DNA of 64,000 nucleotides, taken from assembly GCF_002105155.1 (NCBI RefSeq), contig NW_019029037.1, forward strand, positions 1 to 64,000. Reading direction: 5' to 3'. Both the position numbers and the translations under genes were made by a program. This DNA is from Lobosporangium transversale. Taxonomy: Eukaryota > Mortierellomycota > Mortierellomycetes > Mortierellales > Mortierellaceae. How positions within the stretch are numbered: position 1 is the stretch's first letter; every line of letters starts with the position of its first letter. The notes under the pieces are model-generated. The model had not been told where the DNA came from and made no database searches. It worked only from the letters and a program-made list of their open reading frames with translations. Of this stretch, positions 27,974 to 39,214 are shown in pieces.

Positions 27974-28061
27974 AACGTTGGCGACCAAGAAAACTCAGGT
28001 GAGGTCTTCATGATTATAAATTTTCGGTAACGTTGGCGACCTTGGAGACTCAGGTGACGTC
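27974..28061 (+). repeat. Imperfect 33-bp direct repeat pair, 55-bp period
   Basis: Copies at 27974-28006 and 28029-28061 both begin AACGTTGGCGACC and end ACTCAGGTGASGTC. The intervening 22 bp differ. Both copies contain GGTGA, but no coding context was found. Confidence 0.85.
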
Positions 28062-28282
28062 CACCAAGAATTTTGATATGTCTGTGTACAAGGTCTGTGT
28101 ATGATCTGTTTGTCCTTAGTGAAAAATTATTTTAGCCTAAAACTTTCTTTGGAAAGGGGGAAGCTTGATCTGGTCTGTGCGCAGTGCAGTATACATGGAT
28201 CAATGTTATCCATCCCTTCGGAGAGGAACTCAGCCACGATCAAGTCTCACTTTAAAGTAATAAATAATAGCTATTTTATTGC

Positions 28283-28286
<4 letters not shown>

Positions 28287-28324
<38 letters not shown>
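28287..28324. repeat. (TA)19 microsatellite
   Basis: Pure dinucleotide array of 38 bp in the intergenic spacer. Confidence 0.97.
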
Positions 28325-28329
<5 letters not shown>

Positions 28330-28890
28330 TGTATGTGTGTGCGCATGGTAAAAAGGCATCGTTCACTGAAGAAGGCCCTGGTTTAATCTGAAGTGACGTT
28401 GAAAGTCTTGTCGGTCTTTTGAATAGCGATATCGATCCCGGGTGACCGAGAAGTCTTTCAACTTTTTCTTCTTCCGTTAACACACACAGCGTAGATGTAT
28501 GTAAAATAAGATTATCTCCGACAGAATAAATGATTCAGTAATGACTTTCTGTTTCTCAAAAAAGACATCGGGCCTTTCGACACCTACAGGAAGAATATTC
28601 AAATATGCGGAATCAATAGTGTCTTTGATAAAACACTGACGATTTATTTCTTCATAGGCATGTTTCCTTTACCTTGGAGCTTTGACAGGGCTTTCCACTG
28701 CGGGATATGGTAACGTCATACTTTTATTTCTATTTTTAAATAAAAACAAAAAAAAGGGATATTTAAAGTATGTAAAACGCAGCTCGAAGTTACTTTAGTT
28801 TGAGTGGTTGAGCAAGAATGAGTTTGATCATCGGAATATCGAGCCCAGGGACATAGTCGACGGAGTAACATAAAGTGAAAGGAAAGCAAT

Positions 28891-28926
<36 letters not shown>

Positions 28927-29228
28927 GCTTTTGGTCTGCTATAAGATACTTCTTGAGGAGAATGTGTATAGCACAACTTTTGTGCATCATGACATCTGCA
29001 TCGAGAATCTAAAATTTTAAATCACCATTGCCTAGGAACAGGGACTTTTGTCGATCCACCTTGGAGCAAATTATTTAAAATCCGCTCACTCTATACTTTT
29101 CATGACATGCCTTCAGGTTGCAAGTCATGGACCCTGGGCGTGTTTCTCCTCTCCTTCCTATTCTCCAACCTCCTCTTTCTTCCAGAGCAGACATAATCAA
29201 GAGTGGTACTTTATTACTTAGAGAAAAA

Positions 29229-32200
29229 CTAAATATCAAACAATTCATAATCATCTAGGCCATCTAGCAAATTATCCAAATCATCGTCATCATCCTCATC
29301 TTGCTCAATGGAGGGTTTAGCTGCAGTAGTAGCGGTAGCATTAATAGTAGTAGTTGTTGTAGTAGCTACGACCGATGCAGTTTCCTGTACACGGTGGACG
29401 ACAGGCGCCGGCGGTTCTGTTAAGCTCAAATTACGATCATCATCAAGAGCTCCCGCTAAATCATCTTCGCCAAGATCATCTAACCAATCAGATGAACTAG
29501 GTTGACGCCTCAATATTGCCTTTCTGGATGGTGTTGGCGTCAAGTGACTTTTAGATCGGATAGATTTTTTGGACGCGTTGGTAGATGCACTCACATCTGC
29601 AACTACTGCTGAAGTTGAACTGCTTGAGGTTGCAGAATCCGACTTTTGACTTGCATTCGAATGCGAGGATCGTTTCCTTAGACTTGGTGGCGCTGCGAAA
29701 GATGACAAAACCCTTCGGCTCTCCCCCTTTGCTATATTTGGAGTTTCAGCTCTCAATACGTTTGGCGTCATAACGCCTAATGAAATCAAAGGCGTGGCCG
29801 TAATATCCTCCGATTGAGTCTGACCATGTACCACAGGTTGCGCACTCGCATCACCAATTGTCTGTCGTAAACTCTGAAATTGAACCTCTTGAGTTTGCGA
29901 CACTCGTGGTGACGACAAGGATGATTCATCCTTCGTTTGCTCCTGAGCAGTGGGCAGAGATGAAGCCGCAATGATATCCGTAGCTCGTCTTGTTGCCACA
30001 GATATTGTACCTTCTGCTTTCACTATGGTTCTATTCTGCCCCAGTGGGACTGAATTCATACTACCAGCATTCTCAAGAACCGTACCAGTATCCTCTGGAG
30101 TTGCAGACCATGAAATACTTCGCTGACTCATAGACTCAGCTGTAGATATTTGGAGTGAAAGAGAGGCACTTGACAGATTCGAGGCATTCGATGCTGATGA
30201 AGAGTTTATAGTCAATGGTTGCTGCGTGTCATTTTTCCCTCCCAACGACTGCGAAATACCATTGCCATTGAGGATCCCCGGAGAGCTTCCAACCCAAGAG
30301 CCCCTACTGCTATCGGATTCCTGACTGCCTTGCCCTCTTTTTCTCTTCTGTGAAAACCGTTCCTGTGTTGAGCCTTGTGAAAGGATGATTGCGGCTGGCT
30401 GCGGTAAAAACATCCCAACTATATTTCGGGAAGTGATAATCAAGTAGTGCGATATCGGCGTTGGCGAGAATACAGATACCTATAAAAGTTGATTAAAAAT
30501 GCAAGTTATTATAGCTATTTTTATTCCAAGGAATTCGATGGTATCCATTAGAAGACCTACATTTTTCAATGCCAAAACTGTGCCTGCTCTGATCTCATTG
30601 TTTTTGTATTGTTCAAGGACTGTCCGATGCACAGTACCTCGCATCTCGCCCGAGGGGTCAAGCAGCGTCACTGACGCATCAATTTCTGTAAGCACCACAT
30701 CCTTAATCATGACTACAAGTGATGATATCTTGCCACGATGGAGTTCTTGGCGGTTCTCGATGTCTGATAAAGTGTGTTCCACTAATGGTGTAATCCCTTT
30801 AAACTTCGCTAGCGTTGATGCTGTGTTATGGCAGGAAAAAAAAATAAAAAATTTGTCAAAAGGCCAACTTGATCGATCGTATTGAAACATCAGTATTTTG
30901 GAATTTAATTTGATAGAGGTTTATCCGAGAATATTTACGTTTATAGTCCGGAAGGCCATAAGTCCTCAACATCTGTTCCCACGCGGCAGTGGTAAACATA
31001 CTATCGACAGGCCCATTGTATACAGCAGCTTTCATCTTTTTCTTGATCGAAGAATTTGGACTGATGCTTCCAGCAGCAGTCGTCGAAGCCTCCTTATTAA
31101 AAGGTGTCCCGCGGGACTGAAATAACTGCCTTTTTTCCTCTTCACTCTACTTGGAGGCGACATGTATGGGTTACAAGGACTTAACATAATTGGGAGTGCG
31201 TTTCATGAAAATCCTTAAAAACTACCATGGATAATCGCTACGTACCAACACAGGAAGCTCTCCAGCAGGACCAGGCAATCTCCGCCTGCTACGCATAGGA
31301 AGAGGAGAAGGATTACTTCCAGTTGATGGCGAGCTTTGGCTCCTCATGAGCCCACGTCGTTCGTGGTCCTGAAGGTTCCTGGCAGCAAGGACTAACTGTC
31401 TCTCATTTTTTTGTACTAATCGATGATCAATTGTATCTTCCTCGTTCGGCCGATTACTTGGATGCTCCTGTGAATTAGGAGCCAAAACCCGTGGTGTGCT
31501 GGATCGATTAGAGTATGTTGTCCGTCTGCCAATATCGCTAATAATAGGTAGCCCAACAGATCCTGATGGTGAAGACAGTGAGTGAGTAGAAGAGGAACCT
31601 GTTGATGTGTGATTTTCTTTCTCTGGCACAATATCAGAAGTCGATCCCATGAGGTTTGCACTCCTGACAGATGCTCCAGTACTTGTTGGCGAGGTAGAGG
31701 ACCGGAGGACTATGTCACCTTTTGGTATCGACAATGGTTGTATTGTTCCGGAGAGTGATGGTTTCTGGATCCGAGGAGGTGTGGGTGTCCAGCTTAATGA
31801 TACCTCATCTTTATTTTCATGCAAACCATCTATAAGGTCTGTCAGTGCCAATCCATCGCTTCCTAAAAGGAAGTCATCAGCATTAAAGGAGGCATCCGGA
31901 TCTGAAGGTGGAGTTTTCGAGCCCATAGACTGCTTGGTAAGATTTTCTGGTTTCTGTTGTACACTTGACACATGTCCACCTTTCACTGCAATAGTAACTT
32001 GTTGATTTCTGCGATCGCTAGAGGTGTTTCTAGCCATCTCAATCACTGGTTGATGTACTGTGTTATTGATAGGGGCTGTAGAAGATTTTGTGGAGGGTGA
32101 GTTGGTGGAACGTGTCCCTATGAATCCTTTAGCAAAAGGGTTGGTTTGGCGTGATAGGGAAGATCCCTGCCCTGTCTGCGAAACATCGCCAGGTCTGACT

Positions 32201-32462
32201 ACATGTGGAATGGTAATGTTATTTACAGTTGAATGAAGGTTTGCAACTGTAGATGGTGTTGCATTGATGTTCCTGCGACCCTGATCGGTATTATTTGCGC
32301 TGCTGTTGTTGCCTAACGCGCCTTGCTGCAACGGAGGCTTACTACCGAGTTTTGGTGCAAGAGTCTAAATGGTTAAAAAGAGGCAATGTTTAGCAAAATT
32401 CCGTACAACGACGATCGCAGCTTACGGAAAATGAAGTAAAACGATGCGCTTGCCTCAAACAT
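29229..32462 (-). CDS. HROB homologue (homologous recombination OB-fold protein)
   Basis: Five exons: 32454-32462, 31246-32364, 30939-31125 (or from 31116), 30561-30820 and 29229-30479, giving about 941 residues. The OB-fold core matches HROB/MCM8IP: SSLVVMIKDVVLTEIDASV, LLDPSGEMRGTVHRTVLEQY, IRAGTVLALKNV, then VFSPTPISHYLIITSRNIV. The short upstream motif RRRLPGPAGELPVL and FTTAAWEQMLRTYGL are also family traits. The C terminus has an acidic D-L-D-x-L-L-D-G-L motif like the animal protein. HROB loads the MCM8-MCM9 helicase in recombination repair. The first exon (Met-Phe-Glu, GC donor GCAAGC) is the weakest part of the model. The acceptor of exon 3 has two in-frame choices. Confidence 0.85.
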
Positions 32463-32652
32463 TATTCTACCCTGAACATTTCATGCTCCAAGAGGATCAG
32501 AAAAAGACAGATTAGATTGAAAATACGGTGGCAAACAAGTTCCTTAATTTTTTCTATGGAGTGCGTTTATTAGTGGCGTTTATAACGGAACTATCCCTCT
32601 AAAGTTCTATGCTTTAAAAATAAATATAAACATACAAATAATACGTACAAAT

Positions 32653-34177
32653 TTAAAGAGCCTTGTGATTCTCGCGCATTAGGATAGCAAATCCTGCAAT
32701 GATGCTTAACCCACCGACGATATCACCCCAACCAATGGTCTCATTAAAAAGTAACCAGTCTGTAAGTGCCACCAAAGGGATTGTAGCCATCACACCTACT
32801 GCAGCAAACACCGGACTTGTCTGCGAGACCACAATCATAAAGCAACCATTGTAAACTAGTCCCAGTGTTGCAATCATTAGAATTGATGAAAATTCGTTCA
32901 GTGTCGGCAACTCGAAAACTTCATGGCCCATCCAGTGGAGTAGAGGGATTGGTATCCAAAGCATTGTGCATGTGACTACACCCATTAGCCCTGTCAATGT
33001 ATTAGCAAAAACAACTGGTTGAATCTTTGAGGATGCGTATTTTTTGTAGACAACCTAGTCGATATATGGGATATAGAAACGACAAATTAGTATGCGGCGC
33101 CTTGTCATCATCGCTATCTTCTATTTTTATGAATGTACCTCTTCAAAGCCATAGAGAGCTGCACCAATAAGAGCTAGAAAATCTCCCACAAGGGCGACAG
33201 TCGAATGTTTTTTTCCTTGGTCATCTGGGACAGTGGTATCCTCAACGGTTAAGCTGATAATGGCGACTCCAAGCAAGGAAAGGATGACAGCAATAACTTT
33301 GTTTACCACAATCTTTTCATTCAATAGCACGACTGAGAACAAGTAGGCAAAGAAACAGGCTGTGTTGTAGATAGCAGTTAAATTCGCCATTGAGGTCATA
33401 GCCACACATGAGTACCACAGATACGAAGGAACCATGAATAGAATAGTCATCCCAAATGTGACATAAAAGAGGTATTTCCATAAACTCTTTGCCTCTTGCC
33501 CTGCATGAGAAAAGGGTGTTGATGACGGTATTGTAGGGTCTGTTACTGTTGCTTGTCCAACTAAAATGTACTCAGACTTCCTGTGATAGAGATCGTGTGT
33601 GGAATGCCGTACTAGTTTCGCAAAATAGCTGATGCGCTCTTGCAATGTCAGATGCGATCCTGGAGCGCCGGGTGAAAGATAGGTAGAATATATGAACTGT
33701 AGTGGGAGAGCAATAGCCCAAAAGGAATGGGATATATAAAGGATAAAGTATGGCTTCTGATAGCCCATGGATGTTTGCACAAATTTTGTAAGCTCCTATT
33801 CATTATGCGCAATTGTGAGATGAGAAATGTTATCATAGACTTCCAGAAGCATTCATAAAAAAAAAAGCTGCGATTCAACAGGATTTGACACGTACTGTTT
33901 GGAGCACAAATGAGATGATGCAGATGAAAAGAATGATTGAGGCTAGTTTCAATCGCCGCGCTTCAGTGTGCTCTCGGTCTTCACGCTCCCGGTCCTGGTC
34001 CTGTTGATAGCCTTGATCAGATGTATTCCCGGCTAAAGCTGTTGACTGATCCATTCGTAGATCTCGACTGTCAGAATGTGGAGCCAATAAAGGCGAGCTG
34101 CTTTGTGAATTCACTGGAGCATCGAGAGTTCTTGCGGCAGTGTCTGCAGTTTTCCGTATCATCCCTGCCCGCGACAT
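32653..34177 (-). CDS. SLC35F-like DMT transporter, second copy type
   Basis: Three exons: 33896-34177, 33139-33795 and 32653-33054, giving 446 residues. Residues 1-75 are hydrophilic, with an Arg/Glu/Asp-rich run. About ten hydrophobic segments follow. Recognisable SLC35F/EamA blocks are GYQKPYFILYISHSFWA, NLTAIYNTACFFAYLFSVVL, LLGVAIISLTVED, VGDFLALIGAALYG and VMATIPLVALTDWL. It is related to, but clearly diverged from, the carrier at 16379-18218. The substrate is unknown. Some SLC35F3/F4 members are linked with thiamine, but that cannot be inferred here. It is divergent with the GYF gene over 339 bp. Confidence 0.85.
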
Positions 34178-34516
34178 CTTGACTGCAGAGACATGGAAGG
34201 TAAATGGAAGTGAGATGAGGTTGATTGAGGAACCAAAAAAAGGAGCCTCAAGACGTCACTTGACTCGGTTTCGTAAAATACAAACACAATAACAAACGTT
34301 GCTTTTCTGAAATCTTTTCTCTTCTTTTTTCTTTTTCCTTCTGCTTCAATCCTGCCATTGAATCATCCTTCGTCGAGAAGAAATATATAAATCCTCCTTC
34401 AGAAAAGCACGCAGAAAACGTATTGCTTTTGGCTAAATTTGCATTCGCAACTCGGCAAACGGCAAAAAGTAACAAGAAACATACACATATCCCCTCTAAC
34501 AAGTAATTGAACAACC
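34178..34516. promoter_or_regulatory. Divergent promoter of the SLC35F-like and GYF-domain genes
   Basis: 339 bp between opposed start codons with T/C-rich stretches on the + strand (about 34310-34345). No specific factor site was recognised. Confidence 0.5.
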
Positions 34517-37500
34517 ATGGCTTCTAATACAATGAACTTTGGTCCTGAATGGTACACACGCGACTCTTTTGACGGCATTGATCCACACGTGCTAAATGCA
34601 TCCATTTCGATCATGGAATCTCCTGGTGCTAATCCCCACATGTTCTCGCTCGTAGGATGAGACGCTTTCCAAAGTCGAACCAATCTAACACCGACCAGAG
34701 TGCTAAGGCATCTTCTCCTCCTGCTTCTCCTCTTCAGGACTGGAATCAGTCTACGCCCGCCACCACTTCTACGGCTGCTATGCCTGTCTTTAGTTATTCA
34801 TCCATTGCTGCTAGCAACGTCCGCTCTCAAAACGGATCCTCTAGTCAGAGTTCCGCCCTCGAGGCCACCGTGCTTGATGGTGCAAGTGGCAGCAATAGCG
34901 GCGCAAATACTGGTGCCTTCGCAGCGGACTCTTTGAACCCTTTTAAGTATTCAAAGGAATTGATGTTGTCACTGTATCGTCCCACGGGACTTCCAATCGA
35001 ATTTGAAAGGCACGAGTACATGACCAGCGAAGAGTCCTTACCACCAATGTCCTCACTTCCATTTTCTGAACAGGAGATTAAGGTAAACAATGGATTAAGT
35101 TAATTCTTTCTAATTTGGGGCTCTATTATATGACATGTAATTTGTTAGGCTTACAGAACCCATTTTTGCTGTTATGATCTGCATTAGCTTCTTGCTGGAA
35201 GTGTGAACAGCGAAGTGGCACGCCGGACCGCGCAACCAGCAGAGGGTGGTCAAGAAAGAACACCCGGACAACGGCGCGAGAGCTTCTCTAACGCAGGTGA
35301 GCATTCCAGTGGTCGCTATGATCGGTCTGATAAAGCGACTTCCCATTCTCGCAATTATGAGTCTAGGAGCCATGGTGCAAGTGCAAGGCCAAGAAGTAAG
35401 AACAGAGTTTGATATATTTTTCTAGCGCACCTCGTCCATTGAATTTCTTTTAAAAAAAGGAAGCTCTAAAAAAAACCATGATGTTGCTTTTTCGATTCTA
35501 CAGATTTGAACAGCGAAGGTCGTAGTCATTCCTTCAGACGCACAGAGCAAATTGAACGTGAGCGCGAACGCGAACGCGAACCAGAAGACGACGGTCTTTG
35601 GAACTCACCTATCGGCAACTCCGTAGGGTCATTCGATGCCAATGGTGTTTTTCGTATCATTGGTGACGGAGACGAGCTCCAACCATTAGCAGGACTACAG
35701 GATTCGACTTCAAAGCGCCCTTCTGATGATATCCAAAGCATAAGTTTAAAGACCACAGAGGAACCGCAACCAGGAGGCAATACTACTTCTTCCTCACGAC
35801 TTCAAGATTCTATTTCTGAAGCTAGCTCTGCCAAGGTAGACCAATCTTCGCCAACGCCACAGCAACAAAAGCCCCAAGAATCGTCTGCAGACATTTTCTT
35901 CCCCAGCTCATTGCTCTCGGGCAAGGGTTTAGGAACTGGTCCTGTGCGAGAGGATGCTGAATTTGCGCCATTTGATAACAATCAATCCTCAAATTCGAAT
36001 CCGACCGCAATTTCTGAACCTCCCTTCGAATCCGGGCCAATTGAATTGAGCAAATGGTTATACAGAGATCCAAGCGGGAGCATCCAAGGCCCTTTTTCCA
36101 GCGAGGAGATGCATGAGTGGTATAAAGGAGGCTTTTTCACACCAGATCTTTTGGTCAAGCGTGAACATGATCCAACATTTGAGCCGCTTGGGTCCTTGAT
36201 CAGGATGGTTGGGTCAGAAGATAAGCCATTTTTGTTAGCAGGTGCAATTCGCCAGGAACAACCTGTGCATTCTGCTACCTCGTTACGACCTTCCATTCCC
36301 TCGCTTGCTCAAACTCGCCAACCTGGATCGCAAATGAATCTGAGCTCTGGATGGGTTGGCATGAGCGCTCCCACAACACCCAGCACCCCTAACTTTGGTG
36401 TTGATCGTCTGCTGATGCAGCAACAACTTCAGCAGCAACAACAACATTCGTCTGGGGACCTGTTTAGCAGCACCAGCAGCCTTAATCAACAACGAAGTGG
36501 GTTAAATTCAACCCAAGATCCTTCTGGCAATATAGCTGGGTTAGAGTCCAGATGGAGTTCCAACTTTTTCGGTGGTCGAGGTCAAAACGTTGAGTCAGGT
36601 GGCGGTTGGGGTATTGATTCCTTCTCTAGATCATCTGCATCCAGCATGCCTGCCGTCCATACTCCTTTAGGAGGGCCTCATTACATGGATCAGCAGCAAC
36701 GCTTGCACAGTCAAGAGCTTGAGCGGCAGCAGTACATGCAACTTTTGCAACGCCAAAGCCAGATGCAGGCAATATTGCATCAACAACAGTTTATGGCAGC
36801 TCAACAGCTTGGAAATGATCCACATGCACTTGCCGCGCTACTTGCTCGACAGCAGGCACAACAGCGTCAGTTACAGCTGCGTTACCAACAGATTCAATTT
36901 GCAGGGCTCCATGCACAGACGGCGTCTACACCTGGAGGCACTGCGATCCCTTGGGGAGGAATGGGGGTGGGCATGGGTCAACCTTCGAGTCCCTGGACAA
37001 CTACGATTATCCCCTCTAGTTCTGACAACTACTTTGACTTTAATAAAACAGATGGAAGTCAGACTTCTCACCCCTTGCAAGCTCAACCACAGCAACAGCA
37101 ACCTCAGCAACAGCAGCAACAGCTACCTCAGATGCAGATGCAACAACAACAGTTCCAACCCTTCCAGCAGGACTCTCTACAACAACCCCTACATCAACAA
37201 CATCACGATAATTTAGCTGTTTCCAATGACCATCCTATCTCCCAGGATGGTTTGCCTTCGCAACACGACAGTGCCGCTGCCCAATCTCTTGCAGAACGCC
37301 TTGAAAGTCTTGAGATTCATGATAATAATAAAAAGGAACAGCAGCTTGTTGAGAGTGCGGTAGAAGAAAAGCAGTCCATTGAAACCAGCAATGCCGCAGC
37401 CGAACAAATTGACGTTGAGGAGAAAGAGATGGATAACCATGTTGTCAAACCTGTTAAAGAAGTCATGAAGGAAGAGGAACCAGAGCCCGTCGCTACTGTT

Positions 37501-38771
37501 GAGCCTGAGCAAGAACAATGGCACCATCAGGCTGATCAGGAAGAAGAACGTCAAGACCAGGAGTATGCCGAAGATAATTCGTCCGAGGCAACGTCGTTTT
37601 CTACTGGTACAGAGTCGACACATCGCATTACCAAAGCCAGTCCCGCGCCTTGGGCAAAGCCTATTAATGCTGATGATGATGCACCAGAGAGACGCGGCCC
37701 TACACTGCGCGAGATTCAGGAGATGGAAGCTAAGAAGGCTGAGGAAGCTAAGGCTGAACGCCAAGCTCAGTTAAGTACTGTTACTACTACTGGCAGCAAT
37801 GTCTTAGATTTCACCAAGGGCATGCTTGGTGCCCCAGCCTGGAGTAGCGGTGCCACAAATACCCCCAAGAAGAAGACTTTGAAAGAGATTCAACAAGAGG
37901 AAGAGGCTGCTCTGAAGCGTGCTCGTGCCGCTACTCAGCAGTCGAATGTCTCTGCTACTCCTAGCGGAAACCAGAGCACTGGATTAGCTGCAATTATTGC
38001 ATCGGGTACCGGATCCATCGGCAGACGATATGCCGATACTATCAGCCCCAAGGTGACTTTTTTTTTTTCTTTCTTTCTTTCTTTGAACGATAGTGACGGT
38101 TGTTTTCAAGTTTATATACCAACTAAAATTTTTTTAAATGATTTTAGCCTGCTACTGTGCCGGCTTCAGCTGGAGCATGGGGTACAGTTTCTTCAGGAGC
38201 TACTGCATCCAAACCCACTCTGATGACACGCAGCTCGGCTGTTTTTGCTTCAAATCCCTCGCTTAACTCACCTACTCACTCTGCCTCGAGAAACTCGGAC
38301 AGTTGGATCGAAGTTGGATCTAAACATTCAAGCAACCCTTCTTCATCAGCAGCTATTAATCGCGCCGCTGCCCCGACTGTCAGTGCCTCGACTTCCGTAA
38401 AGCCAACCTCTTCTAACTCGAACGAGCCTCGCCCTCCTTCTGAGGAGTTTTTGCGCTGGTGTCGACAGGCCTTGAAAGATCTTCAAAATGTTGTATTGGA
38501 AGATTTTATCCAGATGCTGTTGACATTTCCTTTGAATCATGATCCATTGACAGTGGAGATCATTTCGGAATCAATTTATGCCAACTCCAAGTCGATGAAT
38601 GGCCGTCAATTCGCAGACGAGTTCATCAAGCGTCGCAAAGCCGATGCTTATCCGAATGGGGCGCCTGCATCGATGAACACGGCTACAACATCCGGCACCG
38701 GAGCTGGAGGTTCATCTGACACTTCGTTCAAGGTAGTGTCGAAGAAGGGCAAGAAGAAAGGCGCTGCTTAA
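34517..38771 (+). CDS. GIGYF/Smy2-type GYF-domain protein
   Basis: Five exons: 34517-34551, 34656-35082, 35188-35395, 35504-38052 and 38148-38771, giving 1280 residues. It begins MASNTMNFGPEW, like animal GIGYF proteins. FKYSKELMLSLYRP at about 108-121 matches the 4EHP-binding Y-x-Y-x4-L motif with Phe in the first place. The GYF domain (about 405-462: KWLYRDPSGSIQGPFSSEEM, then EWYKGGFFTPDLLVKR) binds proline-rich peptides. Long Gln-rich stretches, an acidic region and AWGTVSSG/LREIQEMEAKKA blocks follow. The C-terminal part (SEEFLRWCRQALKDL) resembles the family's C-terminal conserved region. These proteins act in translational repression and mRNA decay. An upstream 104-bp intron splits the Trp codon of the N-terminal motif. 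Confidence 0.93.
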
Positions 38772-39214
38772 AAAAAGAAAAAGAAAAAGAAAAAAGGGTA
38801 GATGCCACAAAAGATAGCGATAAATGTATGATGACAATGATAGCTTGATATTATTAAATATAACAATACCAATTCGAGACTATGAGCTTTACTTTGTAGA
38901 GTCAATTAACTGTGTTATGGATTGGGCGAAATGTTTGTTTGCGATCGGGACATGCACAGGCAGGCATGTGGGTGCATACGTGTATCCATTTTGCTGTGCA
39001 CAATTTTTATTTATTTCCCTTTTTCGGGTCGTCATTTCGTTCCATTTCATTCCATGCTTTTGCATCCTACTGAACCTCTTTTCTTTTTTTCCAAAATCCA
39101 ATCTCTCCTTCTCTCTTTCTCCTCATTTCCCTTCTCTTTTTTTTTTTTTTTTTTTTTTTTGTGCACGTTCATACTCATTGTAGACCACACTCGACTGTCA
39201 TATCACTTTATACT
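38772..39214. other. Spacer between the GYF gene and the PPPDE gene
   Basis: 443 bp with no gene recognised. The second half (about 39060-39160) is strongly T/C-rich and ends in a run of about 23 T, a likely leader or promoter element of the gene starting at 39215. Confidence 0.5.

Larger units (their letters stand above)
27061..29228. other. Gene-poor 2.2-kb spacer with several simple repeats
   Basis: Lies upstream of the MFS gene and downstream of HROB. It contains T/A runs near 27171-27192, 27827-27846 and 28894-28925, a dispersed 33-bp repeat pair (27974-28061), and a (TA)19 array. Short frames at 27342-27578, 28283-28483 and 28716-28990 have no recognisable similarity, and the last two cross simple repeats. 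Confidence 0.55.

Noticed and set aside
28283-28483. Minus-strand frame containing EEEKVERLLGHPGSISLFKRP
   Set aside because: Looks protein-like for 50 residues but has no ATG and runs into the (TA)n array. Not enough support for a gene.
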